A DNA stretch of 64,000 bases. Origin: Orlajensenia sp037404875 (GTDB lineage: Bacteria > Actinomycetota > Actinomycetes > Actinomycetales > Microbacteriaceae). The notes under the pieces are model-generated. The model searched no databases and had not been told where the DNA came from. It saw nothing but the letters and a program-made list of their open reading frames with translations. Made by a program: the position numbers and the translations under genes. Below are positions 1 through 8,712 of the stretch, one piece after another (position 1 is the stretch's first letter; each line of letters starts with the position of its first letter). The stretch is from contig NZ_JBBELO010000027.1 in assembly GCF_037404875.1 (NCBI RefSeq), positions 79,007-143,006 on the forward strand. The letters are read 5' to 3'.

Positions 1-1051
1 CGAGCAGCTCGACGCCCTGTCGCATCCGAGCGGCCGCGATCCCAGCGTGATCGGCGATCGACTCGGCGTCCGCACCGAGATCTGACGCCTGCGCACGCTG
101 ATTCGCGACCCACTCGGAGAAGGAGTCGACGAACGATCCCAGCGCTTCGAGCACCGGTGCCGGCTCAGAGTCGATCGTCGCGAGGAGTGCGAGATCGAGC
201 GCAGGTCGAGCGCGGCCGTCGAGCTGGTCCCCGCCGGTCTGCTCGATGGCCGGTACGACGAAGTGCGGCACCGGGTCGAGCCTGATCCGTAGGCAGTTGC
301 CCGCCTCGTCGGTCTCCCAATCCGCGGCCATACCGTGCCCGACTGCGAACACCTTGCGGCTCCGGTACCTCAAGCGCAGTTCGGCGGCCTCCGGGTCGAC
401 GTCGATCGCGCGGGACACGTCGTACTCGAGAATGCTGGCGCTGTCGGCCGGCCGTGCCGACAGATCCACTTGAAACAGCATGAGCGGAATATCAGTCCTG
501 TCCTCGCCTGTCGTCTTCGTCCGAAGTCGGACATGAAGCGTGACGAGCCAGTTCGAGGGCCCGTAGGGCCGCCAGCGGGTGCCGATCTCGAATGGAACAT
601 CGCCGGCGTCCAACTGCCGCAGCTGAGCTCTTCCACGGGCGAGCTCGATATTCCGGAATTCATGGCCAGTGCGCTGCCATCGCTGTGGCCCGTCATCCTC
701 GATCAGCGCATATGTTCCGGCGGAGAAGTCGCAGAGAACGGATTCGGAGTCGGTGACGAAGGAGATCGCGGCGGAGGACGGTCGCCAGTCCTCGGCGAGT
801 GGATTCGTCGCATCGTCCTCTTCGACATCGCCTTCTTCGACGTCGGCCATGACGAGTTGCTGCGGGTCGTTCTCGCCCGCAGCAACACTGCCCTGCGCCG
901 CGACCTCATCGTCGGCGGGGAAGAGCATTCCGACCGCGTATTGCAGGGAGGGGCGATTCTCGATGAGCACCTCATCTTCGCCCTGCTCGGGTCCTACGTA
1001 GGCCGCGCGTAGATGCTCCAACGCGCGCGCTTGAGCCTGCGTGAGCGTCAT
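1..1051 (-). CDS. DrmA-like helicase, N-terminal part (runs off left edge)
   Basis: An uninterrupted minus-strand frame begins at an ATG at 1051 and is still open at base 1, giving at least 350 residues. Its ATG overlaps the stop of the upstream NERD-helicase gene in an ATGA arrangement, which indicates translational coupling. The product has features I associate with the N-terminal region of the DrmA-type helicases of DISARM and related phage-defence loci: an early RPSLQYAVGMLFP segment (about residues 33-45), an acidic low-complexity stretch (about 67-80), the segment WRPYGPSNW, and a late KVFAVGHGMAADWE motif. The helicase motifs expected further on would lie beyond the window, so helicase activity is inferred from family resemblance only. 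No start other than 1051 is needed. The family call is made from memory of motifs and is moderate in strength; the existence of the gene is much more certain. Confidence 0.65.
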   Translation of the reverse strand, partial: MTLTQAQARALEHLRAAYVGPEQGEDEVLIENRPSLQYAVGMLFPADDEVAAQGSVAAGENDPQQLVMADVEEGDVEEDDATNPLAEDWRPSSAAISFVTDSESVLCDFSAGTYALIEDDGPQRWQRTGHEFRNIELARGRAQLRQLDAGDVPFEIGTRWRPYGPSNWLVTLHVRLRTKTTGEDRTDIPLMLFQVDLSARPADSASILEYDVSRAIDVDPEAAELRLRYRSRKVFAVGHGMAADWETDEAGNCLRIRLDPVPHFVVPAIEQTGGDQLDGRARPALDLALLATIDSEPAPVLEALGSFVDSFSEWVANQRAQASDLGADAESIADHAGIAAARMRQGVELL

Positions 1052-2565
1052 GTCGTCACCCCCGCCCTGCGCACCAGCGTCTGCATCCGTCGACGATCGG
1101 CGTCGGCGTAGACAATATGGAGCGTCACGCGAGCGCGCGTCACCGCGACATACAGCGCCGCGAGTGCGGAGTCCGAGTATTCCGTCGGAAGCTCGCAGAC
1201 GATGACATGCTCCGCCTCGAGTCCCTTCGCGACCCTGGGACTGAGAACCCGGATTCCGTCGACGACTTCATCCGACGACTCGGCCGCGGACGCCGGAACA
1301 ACCCAGATGTCGGCCGCCTTGACGCCGTCCTTCTTGAAGGACTTCGCGATTCGGATCGCCTGAGCCCGCGACTCACCCTCCGGTACGGTCTCCCACTGGA
1401 TGCGCTCACCGTTCACGATCCCCGGGTCGCCGACATCGGCGCCTAGGTACTCCTGAACCATATGGACGATCGCGCGAGTGTTGCGGACGTTCTTGCTCAG
1501 GTCGTACTCGATTCCTTCGCTACGGACGATCTCGAAGACGTCATCATCGAAGCGGCCGTCGACGTGAGCCTGATTGTTCTGGTCGAGGAACATCCTCCAG
1601 CGTCCCTGCCCTCGACCGCCTATGACGACCTGATCGAGCACATCCATTGCATCGGGGTACATCAGATCCTGCGCCTCGTCCACGAGCAGCACGTCGAACT
1701 GCGAAGAAGGGTCGATCACATCGAACTCGCGCACCTCGATCGCACGCCCGGTCAGGCGCGGCTCGAAGAACTTCCGAAGACCGGGAGACCTGAAGGTCAC
1801 CAGAACGGATCTCCCCGTCTCCGCCTCCTGTTTCGCCGCCTCTGCCAGCACTACGGACTTCCCGGTGCCCGCGCCGCCGAACACGAGAACGCGCGGATTC
1901 TTCGATAGACCGGCGAGAACTCTCGCCTGCTCTGCTGTGGCGGTGTTCTGCTCGTCGATCACGGCGCCTCGCTGTGCGTCGATGATCGGCAACCTCGAGA
2001 ACTCGCCGAAGAGCCGCTCTCGGAGATCGTCGACACGGGCCGTAGGCGCACCTCTCGGGGCAATCGGCGCCGTACGGGCCACTGCGTCCAGCGCGGAAGT
2101 CAAGGCGTCGACGGTCATTGACTCCTTGGCCAGCCAATGTGTGGCTTTCCATGCGACGTCCGTCGGCGGACGTCCGATGTCCGGCGTAACGGCGATCGCC
2201 TCCGAGGGATACCAGCCGAGCCCGTCTTCTTTGAGGATCTCCCTCAGCGCAAACATCGCATCTCGGGCTTGATCGATGGGCGAGGACTTCAACTTGTGGT
2301 TGTCGCCGTGCCTGTCGATGGTGTACCAAGCGCCATCGAACTTCTTCACCCCACCGCCCTTCACCTCGGCGATGATCGCGACGCCCTTCCAGAGGATGAC
2401 GAAGTCGGCCTCGGCCATCTGCTTCCCAGGGGCCGTCCGCAGCTTGACCGAATGGAACGCGACTGCGTCCGCACTTGGCAAAGCGTGGAGGAGTCGCGCC
2501 AGCTTGCGTTCGGCGTCGCTCTGCGCGGTGCGTTCGACGTCCTGGAGGTCAGGGTTGAGGATCAC
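1048..2565 (-). CDS. NERD nuclease-domain / SF1 (UvrD-like) helicase protein
   Basis: A 505-residue protein. Residues about 15-125 resemble the NERD nuclease-related domain, with an Asp at about 54 and an E-V-K triad (about 67-69) followed by GGG, the usual PD-(D/E)XK-like core. An SF1 helicase core follows: Walker A GGAGTGKS (about 230-237), Walker B DEAQD (about 296-300), a V-R-N-T segment and the C-terminal ALYVAVTRAR motif typical of UvrD/PcrA-like enzymes. I chose the GTG at 2565 because AGGAG lies 8 bases before it and its GTGA overlaps the stop of the upstream gene. An upstream GTG at 2583 is also open. Its own stop overlaps the ATG of the next gene. Such NERD helicases are common in defence islands, where they probably process or unwind invading DNA; that role is inferred. 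Confidence 0.85.
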   Translation of the reverse strand: MILNPDLQDVERTAQSDAERKLARLLHALPSADAVAFHSVKLRTAPGKQMAEADFVILWKGVAIIAEVKGGGVKKFDGAWYTIDRHGDNHKLKSSPIDQARDAMFALREILKEDGLGWYPSEAIAVTPDIGRPPTDVAWKATHWLAKESMTVDALTSALDAVARTAPIAPRGAPTARVDDLRERLFGEFSRLPIIDAQRGAVIDEQNTATAEQARVLAGLSKNPRVLVFGGAGTGKSVVLAEAAKQEAETGRSVLVTFRSPGLRKFFEPRLTGRAIEVREFDVIDPSSQFDVLLVDEAQDLMYPDAMDVLDQVVIGGRGQGRWRMFLDQNNQAHVDGRFDDDVFEIVRSEGIEYDLSKNVRNTRAIVHMVQEYLGADVGDPGIVNGERIQWETVPEGESRAQAIRIAKSFKKDGVKAADIWVVPASAAESSDEVVDGIRVLSPRVAKGLEAEHVIVCELPTEYSDSALAALYVAVTRARVTLHIVYADADRRRMQTLVRRAGVTT

Positions 2566-5500
2566 GACTGCTGCTCCTGCCACAGCTCTTCGTACTCGCG
2601 GAAGCCGAGGAGGTTGTTGATGTCTGTGCTACCGAAGTTGTCCTCCATATCCACGATGAGACACTCGTCCTTCCCGCCGTTCCTCGGCCCGCGCAGACCG
2701 CGGCCGGCCATCTGGATGTAGGCGTTAGGACTGAACGTGGGACGAGCGATGTAGAGCGCGGTGACGCCTGGCGCGTCGAAGCCCTGTGTCAGTAGGTCAC
2801 AGTTGGCGAGCACCTGAATCTCGCCGTCTTTGAAGCGCTTGATCACGTCGCGTCGTTCCTGCCGACCGGTCTGACCGCTCACGGAGGCGGCCTCGAGTCC
2901 TCGATACCGGAGCGTTGCGGCGAGGACCTGCGCAGAGAGGACGTTCGGTGTGAATACGAGGACCGACCGCGCTCGCTCGATCTCCAGTTCCATGATGCTG
3001 TCGACCAGGATGCCCATGCGGGCGTGATCGGCTGCGACCCGGTCCAGAATCTGACCGCTGACGCGATTGGTGCGCTTCGCCTCTCGCGCCTCGTCGTCCG
3101 AGAGCCGGACGACTGCGCCTTGAAGCACCGTATGCTTCACCCGAGCGAGAACGCCCCGCATGACGAGCTCCTGGTACGGATTGTCCTCGAACGCAGCGAG
3201 TTTCCGTCGGCCGAAGCGCGCTGCGAGCTGGTCCGTCGCCTGCACGGAGGTTCCCTTGAACGGTGTCGCGGACAGACCTATTAGCGGCCGTTCGAACCTT
3301 CGCCCGTCCACTCCGAGCCACGAGAGTATCCGTGTATAACGAGTCGATGTTCCGGCTACGTGGCCTTCGTCGATGACGACCGCTGCCGGCCGACTGAGCC
3401 AGTCGTACTCGGCGCTCCCGAGCAGCACTTCGAGCTTTGCGTCGGTTGCGACGATGACGCTGTGAGCGGTGTCAGGCTCTTGGACGTCATTGCCCTCCCA
3501 GAGCCGTCCGAGCGTGAGAGGTACGTCGATCTGCTGCTCCGTGCAGAGACCGCGCCAAACCTCACTGAAGGTCTGCACGGCCTGCTCGCAGAGTTCTTGG
3601 GATTGAGCGATCCAGAGGACCGGTCCCGTCAGCTCGCCGTCGATGAAGAGCTGAAGGAGGGTTTGCGTCGCGACGCGTGTCTTACCGGCGCCTGTGGGCA
3701 GTTCCACCATGGCTTTGGCGCGACGATCTGCGTCGTCGACCTCGAGCAGCGTGGCGCGAAGCTGAGAGCTGATGCGCGACTGATAGTCGTGCAGCTCCGG
3801 CAGCACAGTTGCACCCGGTACGACGAACTCTGCGGCCTGGCGCTGCGTTCGCTGTCCGGCGAATTCCGATCCGAAACCCATCTTTCGCAGCCAGGTGATG
3901 GTCGCCGCGCCTCCTGCCCACTGCGTCGGAACGTCGGGGAATCCTTCTCGCCGGAAAAGATCGGCCAGTTCCCGGATGGCGTCTTTTCCATAGACCGACA
4001 GGCAGAGCTCAGCAGCGGATGTGCTCTTGGATACGAGGCCCTGCGCCTCCAACCCCTGCCAGAGCCCCTTGGGGAGCTTTTCTCGCAGATCGTCCGCACC
4101 GAAGTAGACCTCGAGGCGATCTGCGTTCGTCGTTGCCGACAGCGCCTCCTGCCGGATCAGTTCCAGGTGTTGAGCGAGGCCGACCTCGAGCACTCGCTCT
4201 ATCTCTGCGTTATTGAGACCGAGATCGAATGCTTCGCTGATGAGTCGCAACGATTCTCGCTCCGGGATGCCGGTCGCCACGACGAAGTCCACGCCGTCTC
4301 GGTATGAGTCGAGCGACTGGGTTTCCACGCCGTCCTCGGTTGTGACCCATTTCGCGATGGACTCAGCGCGGGAGAACGTCGCACTTCCCAGGTCTTCCTT
4401 GCTGGGCCACCCTCGGAGTCCGGTGAAGACGTCGAGCAGCCTCTCCGGGTCCTGCTGGCCATCGATTCGCATCGAAAAGGCGAACGAGTCCTCGAATCGC
4501 TTGCATCCGACTTCATCGACGAGCCGCTCGGCGTCAAGGTCGCTGGCCCGCAAGTAGGGGCGTTGGTGCTGCGCCAGGTAATCGCGTTGCTCCTCGTCCA
4601 CCGCGATGTATACGGTCCCCGTCGCACGTGATTCGATCACGCGTCCGACACGAGCAGGCACACGTGGGGGATGGCCATCGGGGTAAGCAAGAGGAGCGGA
4701 TTCGAGGATGAAGCGGACCAGAACCGAATCCGTGAGCTGGGGCGGCAACAGTTCGATCGCGAGCGCGTCGCGGAGGACTTCAGGCGCGATCGTCGACACG
4801 TCTTGGGGCAGGCGGAGGGTGTCAACGATGCTGCGTGGCCCCTCGTAGAGCGGCAACAGATCCCGATACTCGACGAGCGAGGGGGCGACAACGTGGGCGA
4901 TCGGTCGGAAACCGCGGGACGTCCGAAGCAATCCCGCTCGGTCGACTGCCCATCGAACCGGCGATTTCACGCGGTATGAGACTCCGGTGGCGGTGTCCTC
5001 GCAGTCCCAGGGGGCGTCGCCGAACTCCAGCAGACCGCGCGTCCAGCTCTCGCGGATCTGGTCCGTTGCGCCTGAGGCCTGAAGGATCATCAGGACCGAG
5101 AATGGGCCGGCAGAGCTGCCTTCGCTCGGGTGGAGCGATATCTGCTCGATCGGGCGTTCACCGGGGGTGAGTCTGCTGTTCAGGTCCGCGACAATCCAAT
5201 CCCGATACTCGCCAGCAGCAGTCTCGTCCTCGAAGTCATAGTCGCGCTGCGGGGAGTTGACGACTCCGATCTCGTGGGCGAGCGCGGGAACGCACCTCTG
5301 TCGATCGAGGAGCACTCCACCGTCGGCGCCGGGCAATTCACCGTCCAGGTCGAGAACCTGCTGGGGCGAGTTCCAAGCGCCATCCTGCGTCGGCACCAAG
5401 ACCTGCGCAGTCGGCGTTGCGCGAACAGCGCTCACTGCGTCACGGGTGCTGACGCCTAGCACAGCATCCCAGAACTTCGCCTGCTGCTCGGCGCCGTGAT

Positions 5501-7331
5501 CGGTCGTCAGTTTCGCGAGGCGGGCGTTGAGGATGGCGATGGGGTCGAGATCGCGGAATCCGGCGGAGCGAAGGATTCGTTCCATGCCCGGATACTCGAG
5601 GAACTTGGGAGCGACGAATACCGCACCTTCGATCTCCAGGTCATCGGCTTTCGAGAGGAAGACGAGCGATCGGTCTGCGAGCGCCCGTAGTCCGTCCATC
5701 GTCGGTATGACGCGAGCCTTTTCCGCTTCCTCCGCCCCACGGTTCGCCATGACGACTTTGACTGCGTTGGCCGCCGATTCGATATCGTCCCCCTCTGCCC
5801 ATTCGCGGAGCCAGGACTGGATGCCGCGCTTGGGTACGAGCTCGAGCGCGCGCTTCATATCGCGGCTGTCCTCGTCGAACCGGTCTGCGCTCACGCTCAC
5901 CGCGAACAACTGCCGAAGTCGCGCGACCCGCTGGGTGGAGCTGTAGCAGCGCCAGTGCGGCACATCGTTCTTGGTGTTCGGCGAAGCGATCCACGCTTCG
6001 TGGGCAATCTCGGGAATCTTCCACTCGCATGTCAGATCGAGGGGCCTGAGCTCTTCCGGACTTTGCAGCGCACCGCTGCCGTCGGGTATCAGCGCCGCTG
6101 CGACGGCCAGCGGCGGCACAAGTGCGCATAGGACTTCGTCGCCGAAGTAGATCGCTTCCCGACCTCGAGCCGGGAGGTAGTCGAGATGGGCAGCGGGATC
6201 CTGATCGCTGCTGATTCGTGGAAGCAGCTCGACGAACATGTCAGCGAGGGTCGCGAGAATCTCACGGTTATAGCCGTTGCGCAACAGAGTGGTGCGGTCG
6301 TCGTTGACGCTCCACGGTGCGTTGAAGAAGGCGGTGGCAGATGTTCGGTCCTGCAGAGGGAAGTAGCTCCAGAATTGGCCGATCTGAGTACCGGTGTCCC
6401 CTGCCTCCGGATTGGCTCGGCGGGGTCTGACGGGCATCGCGATGCTGACTTTGATCTCGTTGCGGGAGACCGCTTCGCCTACCTCTCGTCGAGCTGCCGG
6501 GCTGGGCGCATGCATCCGGTCATTGATGAGCCATTCGTCGCCCGCTCCGTCGGGGCGCTCGATCTTGAATCGGCCGTCCCCGAGATCCTTTGACACGTGA
6601 CTGGTCGCGAATCCTCGATCTCCGAGGACGGCGAGCCTGACCTCCCGAACTGCACTGACGAACAGGAGGAACTCGGACGTGAACGTCTCCATCTCTCGAC
6701 GGATTCTCGCGGTATCCTCCACGCCCGGCAGACGCACGATGGTGGTCGCCCATTCAGCGAGATTGCCCGCGATCGGATCCTCGTCGAAAAGTCGATTCGC
6801 ATCGATCAGGGTGGCCGTTCGGAGTGCTGGGAGCCGCCGGTCGGCGGAACCGATCCCCTTGATCGCTGACTGCGCCTTGACGGAGTTGAACTCGAACGAC
6901 ACCGAACGGCTCAGAACTTGCGGCGAATCGGTGACTGCCAGCACAGACTTGAATCCGAGTCCGAAACGACCGATCTCATCTCCTCGCTTGCCACTGAGAT
7001 GAGCGTGGGTGATGGCGGTGAGGCCGCTCTTGGAGAACGGCCGTCCGGAGTTCGCGCAGTACAGAACGCTCGTGGTGGGGTCCAGCACGATCTCCACGCG
7101 CCCGGGCCCGACATCCGGCGCGCTACCCGCCATGGCGTCGGCGGCGTTCTGAACGAGCTCTAAAAGTGTGCGGTTCGCGTATCCGCCTGTCCGAATGGAT
7201 TCCTCGTGATTCGCATGCTCGGTGATCAGCGTGGGCTTTGCGGAGTACGCGGCGATTGCGCTCTCGAACTGCTCGTCGATCTCGCGCACGAGCGCAGCAT
7301 CAGGAGTCCACTCCTCAGTCGTCTTCGACAT
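2562..7331 (-). CDS. Sacsin/HSP90-like ATPase fused to SF2 DEAD/DEAH helicase
   Basis: A 1589-residue protein. The first 130 residues carry a GHKL/sacsin-type ATP-binding fold: ELVQNAADA (about 58-66), NSGRPF (94-99) and GRFGLGFKSV (121-130). A long middle region has no motif I recognise. The last 380 residues form an SF2 helicase: PTGAGKT (about 1212-1218), DEGH (1321-1324), SATP (1354-1357) and QMAGRGLRG (about 1540-1548). The ATG at 7331 has a purine-rich AGGGGG-type site upstream. An in-frame extension to 7520 would cross the divergent Vsr gene and is not supported. The stop overlaps the GTG start of the NERD-helicase gene (GTGA). Joining a sacsin-like ATPase to a helicase is a defence-island theme. 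A DNA-sensing or remodelling role is inferred, not shown. Confidence 0.88.
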   Translation of the reverse strand: MSKTTEEWTPDAALVREIDEQFESAIAAYSAKPTLITEHANHEESIRTGGYANRTLLELVQNAADAMAGSAPDVGPGRVEIVLDPTTSVLYCANSGRPFSKSGLTAITHAHLSGKRGDEIGRFGLGFKSVLAVTDSPQVLSRSVSFEFNSVKAQSAIKGIGSADRRLPALRTATLIDANRLFDEDPIAGNLAEWATTIVRLPGVEDTARIRREMETFTSEFLLFVSAVREVRLAVLGDRGFATSHVSKDLGDGRFKIERPDGAGDEWLINDRMHAPSPAARREVGEAVSRNEIKVSIAMPVRPRRANPEAGDTGTQIGQFWSYFPLQDRTSATAFFNAPWSVNDDRTTLLRNGYNREILATLADMFVELLPRISSDQDPAAHLDYLPARGREAIYFGDEVLCALVPPLAVAAALIPDGSGALQSPEELRPLDLTCEWKIPEIAHEAWIASPNTKNDVPHWRCYSSTQRVARLRQLFAVSVSADRFDEDSRDMKRALELVPKRGIQSWLREWAEGDDIESAANAVKVVMANRGAEEAEKARVIPTMDGLRALADRSLVFLSKADDLEIEGAVFVAPKFLEYPGMERILRSAGFRDLDPIAILNARLAKLTTDHGAEQQAKFWDAVLGVSTRDAVSAVRATPTAQVLVPTQDGAWNSPQQVLDLDGELPGADGGVLLDRQRCVPALAHEIGVVNSPQRDYDFEDETAAGEYRDWIVADLNSRLTPGERPIEQISLHPSEGSSAGPFSVLMILQASGATDQIRESWTRGLLEFGDAPWDCEDTATGVSYRVKSPVRWAVDRAGLLRTSRGFRPIAHVVAPSLVEYRDLLPLYEGPRSIVDTLRLPQDVSTIAPEVLRDALAIELLPPQLTDSVLVRFILESAPLAYPDGHPPRVPARVGRVIESRATGTVYIAVDEEQRDYLAQHQRPYLRASDLDAERLVDEVGCKRFEDSFAFSMRIDGQQDPERLLDVFTGLRGWPSKEDLGSATFSRAESIAKWVTTEDGVETQSLDSYRDGVDFVVATGIPERESLRLISEAFDLGLNNAEIERVLEVGLAQHLELIRQEALSATTNADRLEVYFGADDLREKLPKGLWQGLEAQGLVSKSTSAAELCLSVYGKDAIRELADLFRREGFPDVPTQWAGGAATITWLRKMGFGSEFAGQRTQRQAAEFVVPGATVLPELHDYQSRISSQLRATLLEVDDADRRAKAMVELPTGAGKTRVATQTLLQLFIDGELTGPVLWIAQSQELCEQAVQTFSEVWRGLCTEQQIDVPLTLGRLWEGNDVQEPDTAHSVIVATDAKLEVLLGSAEYDWLSRPAAVVIDEGHVAGTSTRYTRILSWLGVDGRRFERPLIGLSATPFKGTSVQATDQLAARFGRRKLAAFEDNPYQELVMRGVLARVKHTVLQGAVVRLSDDEAREAKRTNRVSGQILDRVAADHARMGILVDSIMELEIERARSVLVFTPNVLSAQVLAATLRYRGLEAASVSGQTGRQERRDVIKRFKDGEIQVLANCDLLTQGFDAPGVTALYIARPTFSPNAYIQMAGRGLRGPRNGGKDECLIVDMEDNFGSTDINNLLGFREYEELWQEQQS

Positions 7332-7406
7332 CCCCAGTTCCCCCTCGCTCCTTGACCCGTCTCCACCAAAGTAGCGGTGCCCGCGGACTTTCAGCGGTGA
7401 GGCGAC

Positions 7407-7412
7407 TACCGT
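7407..7412 (+). promoter_or_regulatory. -10 box of a leaderless Vsr transcript
   Basis: TACCGT (TAnnnT) ends 7 bases before the ATG at 7420, so transcription would start at or next to the start codon. No ribosome-binding site is visible. This supports 7420 rather than the in-frame GTG at 7411 as the start. Confidence 0.5.
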
Positions 7413-7419
7413 GCCCTGT

Positions 7420-7857
7420 ATGTCCTGGGCGAGTAGCGAGGGGTCCCGGCGGTCGATGCTCGCGAACCGCGGGCGGGACACATCGCCGGAGCTCGCCGTA
7501 CGGCGCCGCATCCACGCCATGGGTCTGCGCTATCGCGTCGACTTCGCACCCATCGGCGGGCGACGTCGAGCCGACATCGTATTCACGAAGCAGAGGGTTG
7601 CGATCTTCATCGATGGATGCTTCTGGCACGGGTGCCCACGGCACGCGACGCTGCCCAAGCGCAACGCGGACTACTGGGTACCGAAGCTACAGCGGAACAT
7701 GCAACGTGACCGCGAAACTGACGAGGCTCTGCGTGAGGCGAGTTGGACTGCCCTTCGTTTTTGGGAGCACGAGGACCCGGAGGCGATTGCGCACGCCATC
7801 GCACTCGCTGTGCGCCCGAAGAGGACCTCGGGCGTTCGGGCTGCTAGCAGAGACTGA
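7420..7857 (+). CDS. vsr: Very short patch repair (Vsr) endonuclease
   Basis: A 145-residue protein of normal length for the Vsr family. It shows the N-terminal SEGSRRSMLANRGRDT segment that precedes the first helix, the ELAVRR and RYRVD segments, the catalytic-core Asp of RRADIVF, and the hallmark DGCFWHGCPRH zinc/active-site block, followed by YW-K-N-RD. Vsr enzymes nick DNA 5' of T:G mismatches that arise by deamination of 5-methylcytosine, and normally accompany a Dcm-type cytosine methyltransferase; the same fold also serves as the nuclease of some restriction systems. No methyltransferase lies in this window. The gene is divergent from the helicase operon across 88 bases. It may be a functional partner of that operon. 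Confidence 0.9.
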   Translation: MSWASSEGSRRSMLANRGRDTSPELAVRRRIHAMGLRYRVDFAPIGGRRRADIVFTKQRVAIFIDGCFWHGCPRHATLPKRNADYWVPKLQRNMQRDRETDEALREASWTALRFWEHEDPEAIAHAIALAVRPKRTSGVRAASRD

Positions 7858-8102
7858 CGCTAGACCTTGGGTAGCCCTCGGGGGACGTCGCACCACTCGC
7901 GGGTGGCTGGGGGGGAGACTGTATCGCGCGTATGAGGAGCAGCTGCGCGGGATGCGGTGTGTGCGTGGGGGCGGTTGTTGGCGCTCACTCAGCCCATCGT
8001 CTGTCGCCCCTGACTTCTACAATCGATGTGGAGCGCGGGAGTGGCTGCCGAGCACCGTATGGCAGCTTCGCTAGTCTGTGTCTGACCGGGAGGAGAGCCA
8101 CC
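7858..8102 (+). other. Intergenic stretch without a supported gene
   Basis: About 245 bases between Vsr and the disrupted regulator. Frames open here have no recognisable protein features and no start with a ribosome-binding site except the GTG at 8103. I see no strong hairpin. Confidence 0.5.
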
Positions 8103-8680
8103 GTGGACGAGGTGCTTCTCATCCCCATCTACCCCCAGAACGAGGCGTCCACGCTGCTCAGCACCGCCCAGTCGACCTTCAACCGGTGGGCGACCGGCTA
8201 CGTGACGATGGCAGGCAACCGAAAGCCTCCGTTTGTAACGCTTGATCGCCAGGGACGTGGTTATACCGTCCCCTTCGTAGGACTCGCCGAGGCATGGATC
8301 GTACGCGCGTTCAAGCGTGCTGGCGTGCCGATGGCGCGAATCCGGTCTGCCCTCGAGCAGCTGAGGAGCCAGATCGGGATCGAGCATGCGCTGGCGAGCG
8401 ATCGGCTCAGACGGATGGTGCTGAGATCCTGTGGGATCTGCGCCAGAGCGATGTCGCTCTCGACGACAACAGACTTGTCGTCGTTCGAAACGGACAAGCC
8501 GCATTCGCCGAGATCGTTCGTGAGCATCTGAAACACGTCGACTACCGAGACGGTTTCATTGGGCAGCTTCGAATCCCGCGAGCGGACGGAACTGACTTCA
8601 CGGTCGATCCCCTGATCAACTTCGGGCAGCCGACGCTTACCCAGTACGGAGTCTTACCTCGACTCGCTGGCCTTGGCTAG
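8103..8680 (+). pseudogene. Frameshifted DUF433-type DNA-binding regulator/antitoxin
   Basis: Translation from GTG 8103, with GGGAGGAG at 8088-8095, gives an N-terminal half that matches the DUF433/MerR-like antitoxin pattern: a TVPFVGLAEAWIVRAFKRAG helix-turn-helix-like block, then RIRSALEQLRSQIGIEHALA. After about base 8410 the matching sequence continues in another frame as TDGAEILWDLR ... VDPLINFGQPTLTQYGV. The break lies between 'gatcggctc' and 'acggatggt', where one base appears to be missing. The second frame stops at 8680, earlier than I would expect for the usual C-terminal tail. The gene is therefore either a genuine remnant or carries a sequencing indel. A downstream toxin (COG5615/PIN type) that often follows this family is absent. 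Confidence 0.7.
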
Positions 8681-8712
8681 CATCTGCAGGTAGATCGAGG
8701 AGTGTTGACACC

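Noticed and set aside
2562..7520. Extended N-terminus of the sacsin-helicase protein to 7520
   Set aside because: The extra 63 residues overlap the divergent Vsr gene, are low complexity, and a ribosome-binding site and family-like N-terminus support 7331.
1..7857. A complete DISARM or restriction-modification system
   Set aside because: No methyltransferase, DrmB, DrmC or other defining gene is visible; only a DrmA-like start and unrelated helicases are present, so a named system cannot be claimed.
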